From Maccoyibacter intestinihominis (GTDB lineage: Bacteria > Bacillota > Clostridia > Lachnospirales > Lachnospiraceae): a stretch of DNA of 64,000 nucleotides. The notes under the pieces are model-generated. The model was given only the letters and a program-made list of their open reading frames with translations, was not told the origin of the DNA and did not search any database. Below, in pieces: positions 9,379-18,054 of the stretch (positions within the stretch are counted from its first letter, which is position 1; each line of letters begins with the position of its first letter). Position numbers and translations under genes: made by a program. The stretch is from contig NZ_JBBMEX010000001.1 of assembly GCF_040096355.1 (NCBI RefSeq), positions 124,001-188,000 of the forward strand, read 5' to 3'.

Positions 9379-10134
9379 ATGGATACCATACTGATATTCG
9401 CAGAAATTCTCATATTTTTATTTGGAATCGTCATAGGCAGTTTTTTGAATGTCTGTATTTACCGCATTCCAAAAGGAGAGGACATTGTCAAAGTGAACTC
9501 CCACTGTATGACCTGCGGATATCAGTTGAAATGGTATGACTTAATCCCTATCTTTAGTTATATCTTTCTTAGAGGTAAGTGCAGAAAGTGTAAAACAAAG
9601 CTTTCCTGCCAGTATCCGATTGTCGAGGCAGTCAATGGATTCATGTATGTTCTGATTTTTGCAGTCAATGGACTGAATGTAGAGAGTGGAATCTACTCTC
9701 TGATGGCATCCGCATTGCTGGTGCTCAGTGTGATCGATTTTCGCACATATGAGATTCCTTTTGGGATCAACGTATTTATATTTATCCTTGCCTGCATACA
9801 TATGCTGCTGGATTTAGCACGGTGGAAAGACTATGTCATAGGTTTTTTCGCAGTCAGTGCTTTTTTATATCTGCTGTATCTGTTATCTAAGGGTAGAGCC
9901 ATTGGAGGCGGAGACATTAAGCTGATGGCGGCAGCGGGCATGATGTTAGGTTGGAAAGCAATTATAATAGCATTTGTAATGGGCTGTATTCTTGGTTCGG
10001 TTATCCATTTGTTGCGCATGAAACTGACAAATGAGGATCATGTGTTAGCAATGGGACCGTACTTAGCAGCCGGTATTTTATTAGCGGCGCTCTGGGGTGA
10101 CAGCCTGTTACAGATGTATATGCGTCTTTGGTAG
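9379..10134 (+). CDS. pilD: Prepilin peptidase / N-methyltransferase PilD
   Basis: A 251-aa polytopic membrane aspartyl protease (A24 family) that cleaves prepilin leaders and N-methylates the new N-terminus. The N-terminal methyltransferase-type cytoplasmic domain carries the two CxxC pairs (CMTC near 43, CRKC near 73). The catalytic aspartates are in VIDFRTYEIP (about residue 120) and GGGDIKLM (about residue 179). It lies 31 nt after the pilin gene and processes the five prepilins encoded here. Confidence 0.94.
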   Translation: MDTILIFAEILIFLFGIVIGSFLNVCIYRIPKGEDIVKVNSHCMTCGYQLKWYDLIPIFSYIFLRGKCRKCKTKLSCQYPIVEAVNGFMYVLIFAVNGLNVESGIYSLMASALLVLSVIDFRTYEIPFGINVFIFILACIHMLLDLARWKDYVIGFFAVSAFLYLLYLLSKGRAIGGGDIKLMAAAGMMLGWKAIIIAFVMGCILGSVIHLLRMKLTNEDHVLAMGPYLAAGILLAALWGDSLLQMYMRLW

Positions 10135-10214
10135 GCGTTTGTTTCGACAAAAGGTACAGGGAAGGTCTTTTTGTGGGAACAGACAGTGAAAAATGATAGC
10201 AAGGGAATGAGAAG

Positions 10215-11876
10215 ATGGCAAATAGAGTATTATGTATTGAGATTGGAAACCGTATGACTCACGTTGTAGAGACGGATTTCAAAGTAAAAGAACCCAAAAT
10301 CTATAAGAGTTTCAGTTTCCAGACACCGGATAATCTCTTTAAAGAAGAGACACTTGCGGACGTTCTTCCGTTTAAAGAGCGTCTGGATGCAGGGCTTGAA
10401 GAACATAAGATCAAGACAAGAAAGGCAGTGTTTGTATTAGCATCCAGCAGGATCGCCAGCAGGGATGTTGTTATTCCGCATGTAAAAGAGAACCGTATCA
10501 GGACATTGTTGTATGCAAACTCTGCGGAGTATTTTCCGGTAGACCTTGAAAAATATCAGTTGAGTTACCGGCTGTTAGATGAAGTAGAGGAAGAGGGCGA
10601 ACAGAAATATAAGCTGATGGTACTTGCCGTACCAAACGAAATGATCGATGCTTATAAATCGTTAGCAAAAGTCTGCTTATTGACACTGGTAGATTTAGAC
10701 TACATAGGCAATGCCGCAACACAGCTTTTAGAAAAAAATATCAAAAATGACTTATACGCGGCGGTAAGATTAGAAGAAGACACTACGATGATCACAATCG
10801 TCCGTGAGAACAAGATTGAGTTACAAAGAACCTTCCCTTATGGAATCGCAGATGTTATACAGGCGGTTCAAAAATCCGGACATTTTGGTGAAGATATTGA
10901 TTTCTATGAGACACTTGAAAAGATGCGGAAAGAAAATGTCCTGACCTTAGAAGAGGAAGAGATCCGGGAGGATATCACAGAAGGTTTCCGTGCCATTACA
11001 GGAAACGTTTCGCGTGTTATGAATTTTTACAGTTCGAACCATGCAGGAGCGGAGATGGAGAATGTCGTTCTCTATGGTATCGGTGCAGACATCTGTGGAA
11101 TGGAGCAATATTTATCTGAGGAGTTAAGTCTGCCTGTTTCGGGAGAACAGTTAAGAGAGGCATTTCCACAGGAAAAGGGGAATACCGGAGATTATTATCC
11201 GCTGATGTATCTGACCTGTGTCGGTGCAGCGGTCAATCCGATGAAATTCCGTTTAGAAGATGAAAAGGAAGTTGCGGAGAAGAAAAAAGAGCATAAGCAG
11301 ATTCATATTGAGCCAAAACAGTTCTTTGGGATCTGTGTTGTGGTATCACTCGTGCTTTTATTAGCGGTCATTCCATACTATGGCTATTTGAAGATGGGTG
11401 TTCATAAACTGCAAAAAGAGCGAAGCGAAAAACAGTATCTTGCGGATGAGTATAAAGAATACAATCAGGCAAAGACCGAATATGAAAAAATTGAAAATCT
11501 CTATAAAGAGACCACGACAACCTCAGAGGGGATCGGTGGATTCATTGACGAATTAGAAAAGAATATGCCAAGTGATATTTTAGTACGTTCCATTACCTCA
11601 ACTTCTGAGAGTATCACACTGGATATACGCGTAAGTTCTAAGCGCGAGGCAACCAAGATCGTAGATGAACTTTCTGATTTTGAGAGTATCAGTGATGTTC
11701 AGGTGGAATCTTTAGAGGAGACGGTCAGCGAATCCAATCAGTCCTATGTGGATTTCATGGTGATCTGTACCTATGTAGGAGGGACTGCAGATAGCGAGAC
11801 ACAGAATGAAACGACTATGAACGAAGACGTAGAATCACTTGAAACAAAGCAGCAGGATCAGACCGCAGGAAAATAG
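10215..11876 (+). CDS. pilM: PilM-PilN fusion protein
   Basis: A 553-aa protein whose N-terminal 350 residues are PilM-like (actin-fold, beginning ANRVLCIEIGNRMTHVVE). A membrane helix lies at about 369-391 and is followed by a coiled-coil and PilN-like periplasmic-type domain. In most species PilM and PilN are separate proteins that bind each other through the PilN N-terminus; here one chain does both. It would couple the cytoplasmic motors to the PilN/PilO alignment complex. The C-terminal 35 residues are a Glu/Thr/Gln-rich tail. It ends 21 nt before the PilO-like gene. Confidence 0.82.
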   Translation: MANRVLCIEIGNRMTHVVETDFKVKEPKIYKSFSFQTPDNLFKEETLADVLPFKERLDAGLEEHKIKTRKAVFVLASSRIASRDVVIPHVKENRIRTLLYANSAEYFPVDLEKYQLSYRLLDEVEEEGEQKYKLMVLAVPNEMIDAYKSLAKVCLLTLVDLDYIGNAATQLLEKNIKNDLYAAVRLEEDTTMITIVRENKIELQRTFPYGIADVIQAVQKSGHFGEDIDFYETLEKMRKENVLTLEEEEIREDITEGFRAITGNVSRVMNFYSSNHAGAEMENVVLYGIGADICGMEQYLSEELSLPVSGEQLREAFPQEKGNTGDYYPLMYLTCVGAAVNPMKFRLEDEKEVAEKKKEHKQIHIEPKQFFGICVVVSLVLLLAVIPYYGYLKMGVHKLQKERSEKQYLADEYKEYNQAKTEYEKIENLYKETTTTSEGIGGFIDELEKNMPSDILVRSITSTSESITLDIRVSSKREATKIVDELSDFESISDVQVESLEETVSESNQSYVDFMVICTYVGGTADSETQNETTMNEDVESLETKQQDQTAGK

Positions 11877-11897
11877 AAGTACGGAGGGGGTAATCCG

Positions 11898-12638
11898 ATG
11901 AAAAAAGATAGAAAAGTAAAGAGTGCCGGTATGAGTGAACGGGATAAAAATCTCTTATTTATAGTTGGAGGAATTCTTTTAGTCGTACTGGTCGTCCAGT
12001 TCGGTTTTCGTAATTTTTTAGTAGAAAATAAAGCACAGAAAGCCGAGAAGGCTGCACTAGAAGCAGAATTAAAAGAGTTGGATGTCATTCAGAAAAATGA
12101 AAAAGAATATATTGCTCAGACGGAAGAATGGAAGAAAAAAACAAAAGAATATTATAAAGAATTTCCGGCAATGGTAAAAGCAAGAGACCAGATCCTCTAT
12201 GCTTCCGATATGGAAAAGCGTTATGACAGCCTGCGTATTACCAAGGTCAGCATGGAAGCAGGAGAACTTGTGGCAGAGAATCAGGAAGCCGGTCTTTCCA
12301 TTTATGGCGTACCGGAAATACTGGAGTTTACGGTGTCCTATTCCCAGTTAAAGGACTGGCTTCATCGGATACCAAAAGAAGAAGAAAGAAAATCCATAAA
12401 TGAAATGGTGCTGACACTGGATGAGGCAAGCGGAAATCTGGTAGGAGACATTCGCATGAAGCAGTACTATATGTTAGGAACAGGAGAAGAGTATCAGCCA
12501 GCAGAGATTAATGATGTTCAAAAGGGAACAGATAATATTTTCGGTGGAGCATCCGGTATAGCACCGGAAGATGTACAGCAGACAAAGGCTTCACAGCAGG
12601 CAGGAGAGACACAGGCAACGGAGACTCCGGAGCAGTAA
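11898..12638 (+). CDS. pilO: PilO-like pilus alignment protein
   Basis: A 246-aa bitopic protein: a basic cytoplasmic N-terminus, a membrane helix at about residues 17-37 (NLLFIVGGILLVVLVV), a coiled coil (about 42-90) and a ferredoxin-like external domain, ending in a Gln/Thr/Glu-rich disordered tail. Topology, size and position after PilMN identify it as PilO-like; sequence similarity in this family is low. It has an AGGGGG ribosome binding site. Confidence 0.75.
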   Translation: MKKDRKVKSAGMSERDKNLLFIVGGILLVVLVVQFGFRNFLVENKAQKAEKAALEAELKELDVIQKNEKEYIAQTEEWKKKTKEYYKEFPAMVKARDQILYASDMEKRYDSLRITKVSMEAGELVAENQEAGLSIYGVPEILEFTVSYSQLKDWLHRIPKEEERKSINEMVLTLDEASGNLVGDIRMKQYYMLGTGEEYQPAEINDVQKGTDNIFGGASGIAPEDVQQTKASQQAGETQATETPEQ

Positions 12639-12687
12639 GCAGGAATGTAGCAGTAGATTTTAAGATGGAATGAAAGGAGGAACACGG

Positions 12688-13758
12688 ATGAAACAGGATG
12701 ATCGCGGTGTGTCTTTAGTGGAAATATTGATTGCCACAGCGATACTGGTGATCTGCGTGGTTCCTCTTTTTAAATCCATGATCCTTACCGTTCAGACTAA
12801 TGCAAGATCCAGAGTGTTGTTAGCTGCAACTTCGGCAGGAGAGGCAGTGTTAGAGGATTTAAAAGCGGACGGTATGGAAGCCTTTATTCAGGATAAGGAC
12901 AGTAAATCAATCTCAGATGTAGGTTATATTGAGGAAGATGGAAAAAAGACAGGATACAAATTCACCTATCCCGAATATGAGTCGGATGGAAAAAAATTTG
13001 CGGTTACCGTAGAGGTACGTCCGTATCAGAACACGGAGAATGCTGACGCAGACTACAATAAGAAAGAAGTTGTAGATTTAAAAAGGATCGATCTTTCCAA
13101 AGACGGAGTCTATGTACAGGATGATAAGATCATCGAAGAAGATTTTATCAAGGCAGTTTCAGAAAACAAGGTACAGGCAGACCAGAAGGATACAGTACTG
13201 AAAAATTTAGATATCCGGTGGAATTATGTAGTAGCGGCAGATAAGAATCAACAGAACATCTGGCAGAACGTCTCTTATTATTATAATGGGATTCTTTTAG
13301 GAGAGCATCCGATGCTTTTATATGACAGCAGACAGGCGGGCGGAACTCTTGAAAATCTTTATATCTGTTTTGAACCAAATGCAAAAAATACAATTACAGT
13401 CCAGAATAAAGACGATTATCCACTGAACCTGTTTTTAATCAAACAAGGAGATCAGGCAGCCAAAGTAGAGGTACATCTGGTTGGAACGAAAGAAAAGGAA
13501 CACTTTGGGGAAGAGCAGGACCCGGACTTTACAAAGGGGATCCGGATACGGGCAAACTTTACGGATGCGGACACACCGCTATTCTATTATAAAGGAAGTG
13601 GAAGCGAAACTTCGTTGAATCAGTCACAGTTAGAAAAATATTTCGGACTGAGCGGGCTTGATGGCAAACGTGTACATACGCGTCTTTATGATGTTACGGT
13701 CAAAGTAAATCGGGAAAACAAAGAAATCACAACACTGACGGGAACAGTCACCAGGTAG
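12688..13758 (+). CDS. Minor prepilin, PilV/GspI-like
   Basis: A prepilin-type protein of about 356 aa with leader MKQDDRG and the motif G|VSLVEILIATAILVICVVPL: cleavage after Gly7 and Glu at +5, with Val instead of Phe at +1. The remainder is a large beta-rich extracellular domain with no family I recognise. The start at ATG 12688 is chosen because AAAGGAGG (12673-12680) lies 7 nt upstream; the in-frame ATG 12670 would put the ribosome binding site inside the gene. First of four consecutive minor-pilin-like genes. Confidence 0.82.
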   Translation: MKQDDRGVSLVEILIATAILVICVVPLFKSMILTVQTNARSRVLLAATSAGEAVLEDLKADGMEAFIQDKDSKSISDVGYIEEDGKKTGYKFTYPEYESDGKKFAVTVEVRPYQNTENADADYNKKEVVDLKRIDLSKDGVYVQDDKIIEEDFIKAVSENKVQADQKDTVLKNLDIRWNYVVAADKNQQNIWQNVSYYYNGILLGEHPMLLYDSRQAGGTLENLYICFEPNAKNTITVQNKDDYPLNLFLIKQGDQAAKVEVHLVGTKEKEHFGEEQDPDFTKGIRIRANFTDADTPLFYYKGSGSETSLNQSQLEKYFGLSGLDGKRVHTRLYDVTVKVNRENKEITTLTGTVTR

Positions 13759-13766
13759 GGATAGAT

Positions 13767-15959
13767 ATGAAAAAGTTAAAAAAAGACAACAGGGGTGTTT
13801 CACTGGTCATGGTCATCGCGGCAATTGCACTGGTAACTGTTTTAGTAACCGTTGCATTGACGATGGGACTGTGGAATTATCAGATGAAGGCGACCAACCG
13901 TATATCAAAAAATAATTTTTATGATGCAGAGCGTGTATTAGATGAGATCCGTCTGGGACTGCAGAGCGATGTATCCGATGCCATGTCACAGGCATATGTA
14001 GAGACGATGGCAGATTATACCGGAAAAAGTACGGCGAAACGGACGAAGCATTTTAATGAGACATATATCAAAGTGTTAAGAAGTAAGCTGGCACAGTCAT
14101 TGGACGAGAATCATTACAACGTGGACTATCTGCTGAACTTTTTAGATCAAAAGGTCAAAGAGCGGACCAGCCTTACAACGGTAGAAGGAAAGACACCGCA
14201 GCTGAGTGTCAGTGAAAGCGGTCTGACCCTGAAAAATCTTTTTTTAACCTATACGAATGAGCAGGACTATGAGACAAGGGTACAGACCGATATCCAGATC
14301 CTGTTTCCGCAGATGAATTTTACGGAGAGCGGTTCATTTCCAAATGTTTTAAAATATGCACTGATCGCACAGAAAGGAGCGTCTTTAGAAAAAACATCAA
14401 ACGTTACCGTGGATGGAAGTATTTATGGTGGTGGCGATGATGCCAGTCTTTCTGTTGGAAATGGTGTGAATTTGCTTGTGGAAAAGGGAAATGATGTTAT
14501 TTTAAAAAACAAGCTTTGTTTAGAACAGGGTTCAGAGTTTTCGGGCGAGACAAAGGTAACACTATGGTCAAATGATATTGAAGCAGCGAATGCATCGAAG
14601 TTGTCCTTAAAAGGAACAACCTATACCGCCAATGACCTGACCTTGTTTGGAAGTGCCGATGTACAGATCGGTGGAGAGTATTACGGCTTCGGCAATCCGA
14701 AAGCGGCGCTAAAGGCAGATCCTAATCAGAGTGCGAAGATCAGAAAGGATATTGAAGACAATCCATCGGATTACAGCAGTGCCATTATTGTCAATGCCAT
14801 AGGCAGCAGCGTGAATGGAAGCAGTGCAAAAGCGAGATTGAATTTAGGACAGTCTACGACACTGATGCTTGCCGGAAATGCATATATCGGAAACAGTACC
14901 ATATTTATGGGGGAATCCCTAACGGTAAAGAGCAATCAGATCGCCTATTTAGTGCCGGAGTCCTGCATGGACGGTATGGCAAATCCAATGACAGAGCAGA
15001 TGCATATACAGGCATTAGCAAATACCGGTGGAGACACACCGACAAACCAGGCGGTACTTTTAAAGAGTCATATTTTAAGCCGTGTACAGGCATTGACTCC
15101 GGGAGTGGCAGGAATAGAGGAGATGACACAGGGAAATCTCTACTATTATTATATGAGATTTGAAAGTGCCAAAGCAGCAAGTGATTATTTTACATCATAT
15201 TACGGTTCCGCGGCATCGGCTAAGATTAAAAATTATCTGGATCTGTATGTGGATCAGAAAGCTGTCCAGATCAACCGTAATGCAAAAAAGGACTTGAATG
15301 GAAATATTTTAGTATATGATGCAACGGGAATTACCTCGATTGGTGATACCATTACGGAGGGCAGCGATTTGTCTGATTCTAAACAGATGAGTGACCAGCT
15401 TGTCAGCTATCAGGATATGTTCCATTCGAATAACATCAATCTGACAATGAATTATGAGGCATTAAGTGGTGTACAGAAGTCGAGAACAGTCTTTGAAAAT
15501 TTAGTAAAAGATAAATTGTTTGATGTGGTAGGAACTTCCGGCTGGTTCACTTACAAAGAAGGCGGGACTTCCTATGCCGCATATGTGACAGATAATACCT
15601 CGCAAAAATTGGTTATGGATGATACTTTTTTAGGAAAAGCACCATCGGGAGCAAAGATCAGAATGGTCATTGCAACCGGCGATGTTGAGGTACAAACGGA
15701 TTTTGAGGGAACGATCCTGAGTAAAGGTAAAGTAACCGTTTCTCCGGCAAAAGCAAACATCACGCTTTGCAAAAACCAGAACCAGCTTGCAAAACTGATC
15801 GCAGGCGGTACCTGTCAAAAGAGTGGAAAAGATTATCTGTTAAAAGATTATCTGACAGATTCTGAAAAATATCTTGGAAGAGAAGTCGAAATGGTATCAT
15901 CTGATAACAGAATACGGTTAGAGCAGCTTGTAGTATACACAAACTGGTCGAAAAAGTAG
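13767..15959 (+). CDS. Large minor pilin, PilX/GspK-like
   Basis: A 730-aa protein with a class III signal-like N-terminus: leader ending RG followed by VSLVMVIAAIALVTVLVTVAL. The conserved Glu at +5 is replaced by Met, as in tip-located GspK-type pseudopilins that lack this charge. The extracellular part is unusually large, with repetitive beta-strand stretches (about residues 205-330, rich in Gly/Asn/Ser) suggesting a beta-helix-like domain. It lies 8 nt after the PilV-like gene. I infer a place at or near the pilus tip; no catalytic motif is seen. Confidence 0.7.
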   Translation: MKKLKKDNRGVSLVMVIAAIALVTVLVTVALTMGLWNYQMKATNRISKNNFYDAERVLDEIRLGLQSDVSDAMSQAYVETMADYTGKSTAKRTKHFNETYIKVLRSKLAQSLDENHYNVDYLLNFLDQKVKERTSLTTVEGKTPQLSVSESGLTLKNLFLTYTNEQDYETRVQTDIQILFPQMNFTESGSFPNVLKYALIAQKGASLEKTSNVTVDGSIYGGGDDASLSVGNGVNLLVEKGNDVILKNKLCLEQGSEFSGETKVTLWSNDIEAANASKLSLKGTTYTANDLTLFGSADVQIGGEYYGFGNPKAALKADPNQSAKIRKDIEDNPSDYSSAIIVNAIGSSVNGSSAKARLNLGQSTTLMLAGNAYIGNSTIFMGESLTVKSNQIAYLVPESCMDGMANPMTEQMHIQALANTGGDTPTNQAVLLKSHILSRVQALTPGVAGIEEMTQGNLYYYYMRFESAKAASDYFTSYYGSAASAKIKNYLDLYVDQKAVQINRNAKKDLNGNILVYDATGITSIGDTITEGSDLSDSKQMSDQLVSYQDMFHSNNINLTMNYEALSGVQKSRTVFENLVKDKLFDVVGTSGWFTYKEGGTSYAAYVTDNTSQKLVMDDTFLGKAPSGAKIRMVIATGDVEVQTDFEGTILSKGKVTVSPAKANITLCKNQNQLAKLIAGGTCQKSGKDYLLKDYLTDSEKYLGREVEMVSSDNRIRLEQLVVYTNWSKK

Positions 15960-15970
15960 TGGAGTAGAAC

Positions 15971-16528
15971 ATGTATAAGAATAAAAACGGTGGTTTCTCA
16001 TTATTGGAATTAATCGTGGTGATCGCGATCATGGCAGTGCTTGGAGGCATCGTGATCGGGAATTCCAATTACAGCAAGAGCGCACAGGTAAAAAAGTATA
16101 CAGAACTGACAGACGGGTTTATGCGTAAGGCAAGAACGGAGATCATGTCTAAGAGTACAGTAAGCGGAGTCTGCCTCTATGAAAAAGAGGGATGCTATTA
16201 TATAGAATCCTATAAAGAAAAAGAAAACGGCGGAACTGTTACATTTGAAACCGTGAAGCGGGAAAAATTAGGAAAACCACACGGAGTTGAGATATCCGCA
16301 GCAAAACAGGATGGCACAGGGGAAAAGACTTTAAGGGACAATGCAGGAGATTCCCTTAGTACTTTTATCCGGATCGGGTATGACAGATCTACCGGTGCCG
16401 TTTCAAAGTTCTGTGTCAATACAGAGGATACATCAGATTTAACGTATACAAAGATCACATTCAAAAAAGGAGAGAACTCAAAATGTATCGAGATCAATCC
16501 GGCAACAGGAAAACATCAACAAAAGTAA
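15971..16528 (+). CDS. Minor prepilin, GspH/FimT-like
   Basis: A 185-aa prepilin with leader MYKNKNGG and cleavage motif GG|FSLLELIVVIAIMAVLGGIVIG (Glu at +5 present). The small external domain is beta-rich. The 3' end overlaps the next prepilin gene by 46 nt, and the next gene's ribosome binding site lies inside this one, so translation of the two is coupled. Confidence 0.85.
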   Translation: MYKNKNGGFSLLELIVVIAIMAVLGGIVIGNSNYSKSAQVKKYTELTDGFMRKARTEIMSKSTVSGVCLYEKEGCYYIESYKEKENGGTVTFETVKREKLGKPHGVEISAAKQDGTGEKTLRDNAGDSLSTFIRIGYDRSTGAVSKFCVNTEDTSDLTYTKITFKKGENSKCIEINPATGKHQQK

Positions 16529-18042
16529 ATAACCATGGTTTTTCTTTAGTAGAGCTGATCGTTGCAATCGCCATTATCGGGATTGTAGGCGGAGGAGTCG
16601 TCAGTCTGATCCAGTCAGGAAGTAAAACATATCAGTCCAGCAGCAACGAAACAGATATGCAATACGAAGCACAGGTGCTGTTAAACCAGTTAGAGCAATA
16701 TGTCATCGGTGCGAGAGGAATCCGGCAAAAGGATGATGTGACCACCATTTATGATGAGGAAAACGGAAAAACACAGGTAGATATTTTAAGCTATTCTGCT
16801 TCTGATAAAAAGCTCTATTATGAAAGACAGGAAAAAGCGGCAGAGGCATCTGACTATACGACTACGGTAGAAAAAACAGCACTCGCAGAAAACGTAGAGA
16901 GCTTTGCGATGGATGTTTCCAAGGCACAGGAAAAAGGTAAAGTAGAAGCAGCGGTCACCTTAAAAAAGGATAAAAAGACCTATCAGGCAGATATGGTATA
17001 TCATCTGCGAAATGCCGTGGTTGTGAATCCAACCGAGGAAGAAGATTACGAGGTCACAGACCCGACTGAAGAAGAAGTTTCCGTGGTAAAAAAAGTAGAG
17101 GTCAATGCATCGAGAACGGCTTTATTAAAAGGCGAAGAACAAGTATTTTATGCCATTGTAACAGGAGAACATTATCCATCCCAGAAGGTGAACTGGTTTT
17201 GTACAGGAGCAAATAATGCCAAGACCTATATAGGAGAAGACGGAGTCCTGCATATCGGAGCCGATGAGACGGCAGAGACATTGACGATCACGGCACAGTC
17301 TGCACAGGATCCGTCAGTCAAAGGAAGCATGACGATCCACATTAACCATGCCGGAATCCGGATTTATCCGGAAGAAGTCTGGATCAGTCCGGCAGGGGGT
17401 ACCTTAGACCCGGAAAAGAATGGAAATGGAGAAGTAACCTATCATGCAGATATTTTAACTTCAACCGGATTAAAAATTTCTGATCTGGTATGGTCTGCAT
17501 CGAAGAGTAATTACAATAATGACTTGCAGAACAACCAGAAGATTCATATTAATGCAACGGAGACAAGTGGCGATTTTACGGTATCGGCATCTGTAACCGA
17601 CGATGCGGGACATGTATTTACATCGAATCAGGCGGTTGTGCATGTGGTAAGGATTGAAGCCGACAGGAAGAGTATGGCATATATGGGCAGTGCAAAGCTT
17701 ACAATTTATGGACTAGAGGAACTTGCGGCGGGAGGATTGAAGATCGCATCCTCCACAGATGAGATTAAAGAGGACAGCGGAAGCGGGAATTTTTATCTGT
17801 ATGATACCCGTGGCGTCTTATCATTTGGAAGACCGACAAAGAATGTAGACGGAAGCTGGGAGTGTACGGCAACCTTTGATCCGGACCGTTCCGTTTTACG
17901 TTGGCTCTTTGGAGGTTTCCGTTCACAATCCACCAGTATCGGGGTCTATCGTGCAGGGGAGACAATTAGGAGAACAGATAAGAATGGAAGTACCTATGAA
18001 TATGGATTTTCTGTAAATAAAATGGGTATCAGTTGGAATTAA
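16483..18042 (+). CDS. Prepilin with Ig-like extracellular domains, PilW/GspJ-like
   Basis: A 519-aa prepilin with a long 19-residue leader before the cleavage motif HG|FSLVELIVAIAIIGIVGGG. After a pilin-like domain (to about residue 185) an acidic linker (NPTEEEDYEVTDPTEEE) leads to at least one bacterial Ig-like (BIG2-type) module, with the usual VNASRTALLKGEEQVFYAIVTG start and an SMTIHIN end. Such modules commonly serve as surface display or adhesion domains. ATG 16483 has AAAGGAGAG about 9 nt upstream, supporting the overlap with the preceding gene. Confidence 0.8.
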   Translation: MYRDQSGNRKTSTKVNNHGFSLVELIVAIAIIGIVGGGVVSLIQSGSKTYQSSSNETDMQYEAQVLLNQLEQYVIGARGIRQKDDVTTIYDEENGKTQVDILSYSASDKKLYYERQEKAAEASDYTTTVEKTALAENVESFAMDVSKAQEKGKVEAAVTLKKDKKTYQADMVYHLRNAVVVNPTEEEDYEVTDPTEEEVSVVKKVEVNASRTALLKGEEQVFYAIVTGEHYPSQKVNWFCTGANNAKTYIGEDGVLHIGADETAETLTITAQSAQDPSVKGSMTIHINHAGIRIYPEEVWISPAGGTLDPEKNGNGEVTYHADILTSTGLKISDLVWSASKSNYNNDLQNNQKIHINATETSGDFTVSASVTDDAGHVFTSNQAVVHVVRIEADRKSMAYMGSAKLTIYGLEELAAGGLKIASSTDEIKEDSGSGNFYLYDTRGVLSFGRPTKNVDGSWECTATFDPDRSVLRWLFGGFRSQSTSIGVYRAGETIRRTDKNGSTYEYGFSVNKMGISWN

Positions 18043-18054
18043 AGGGAGATCACA

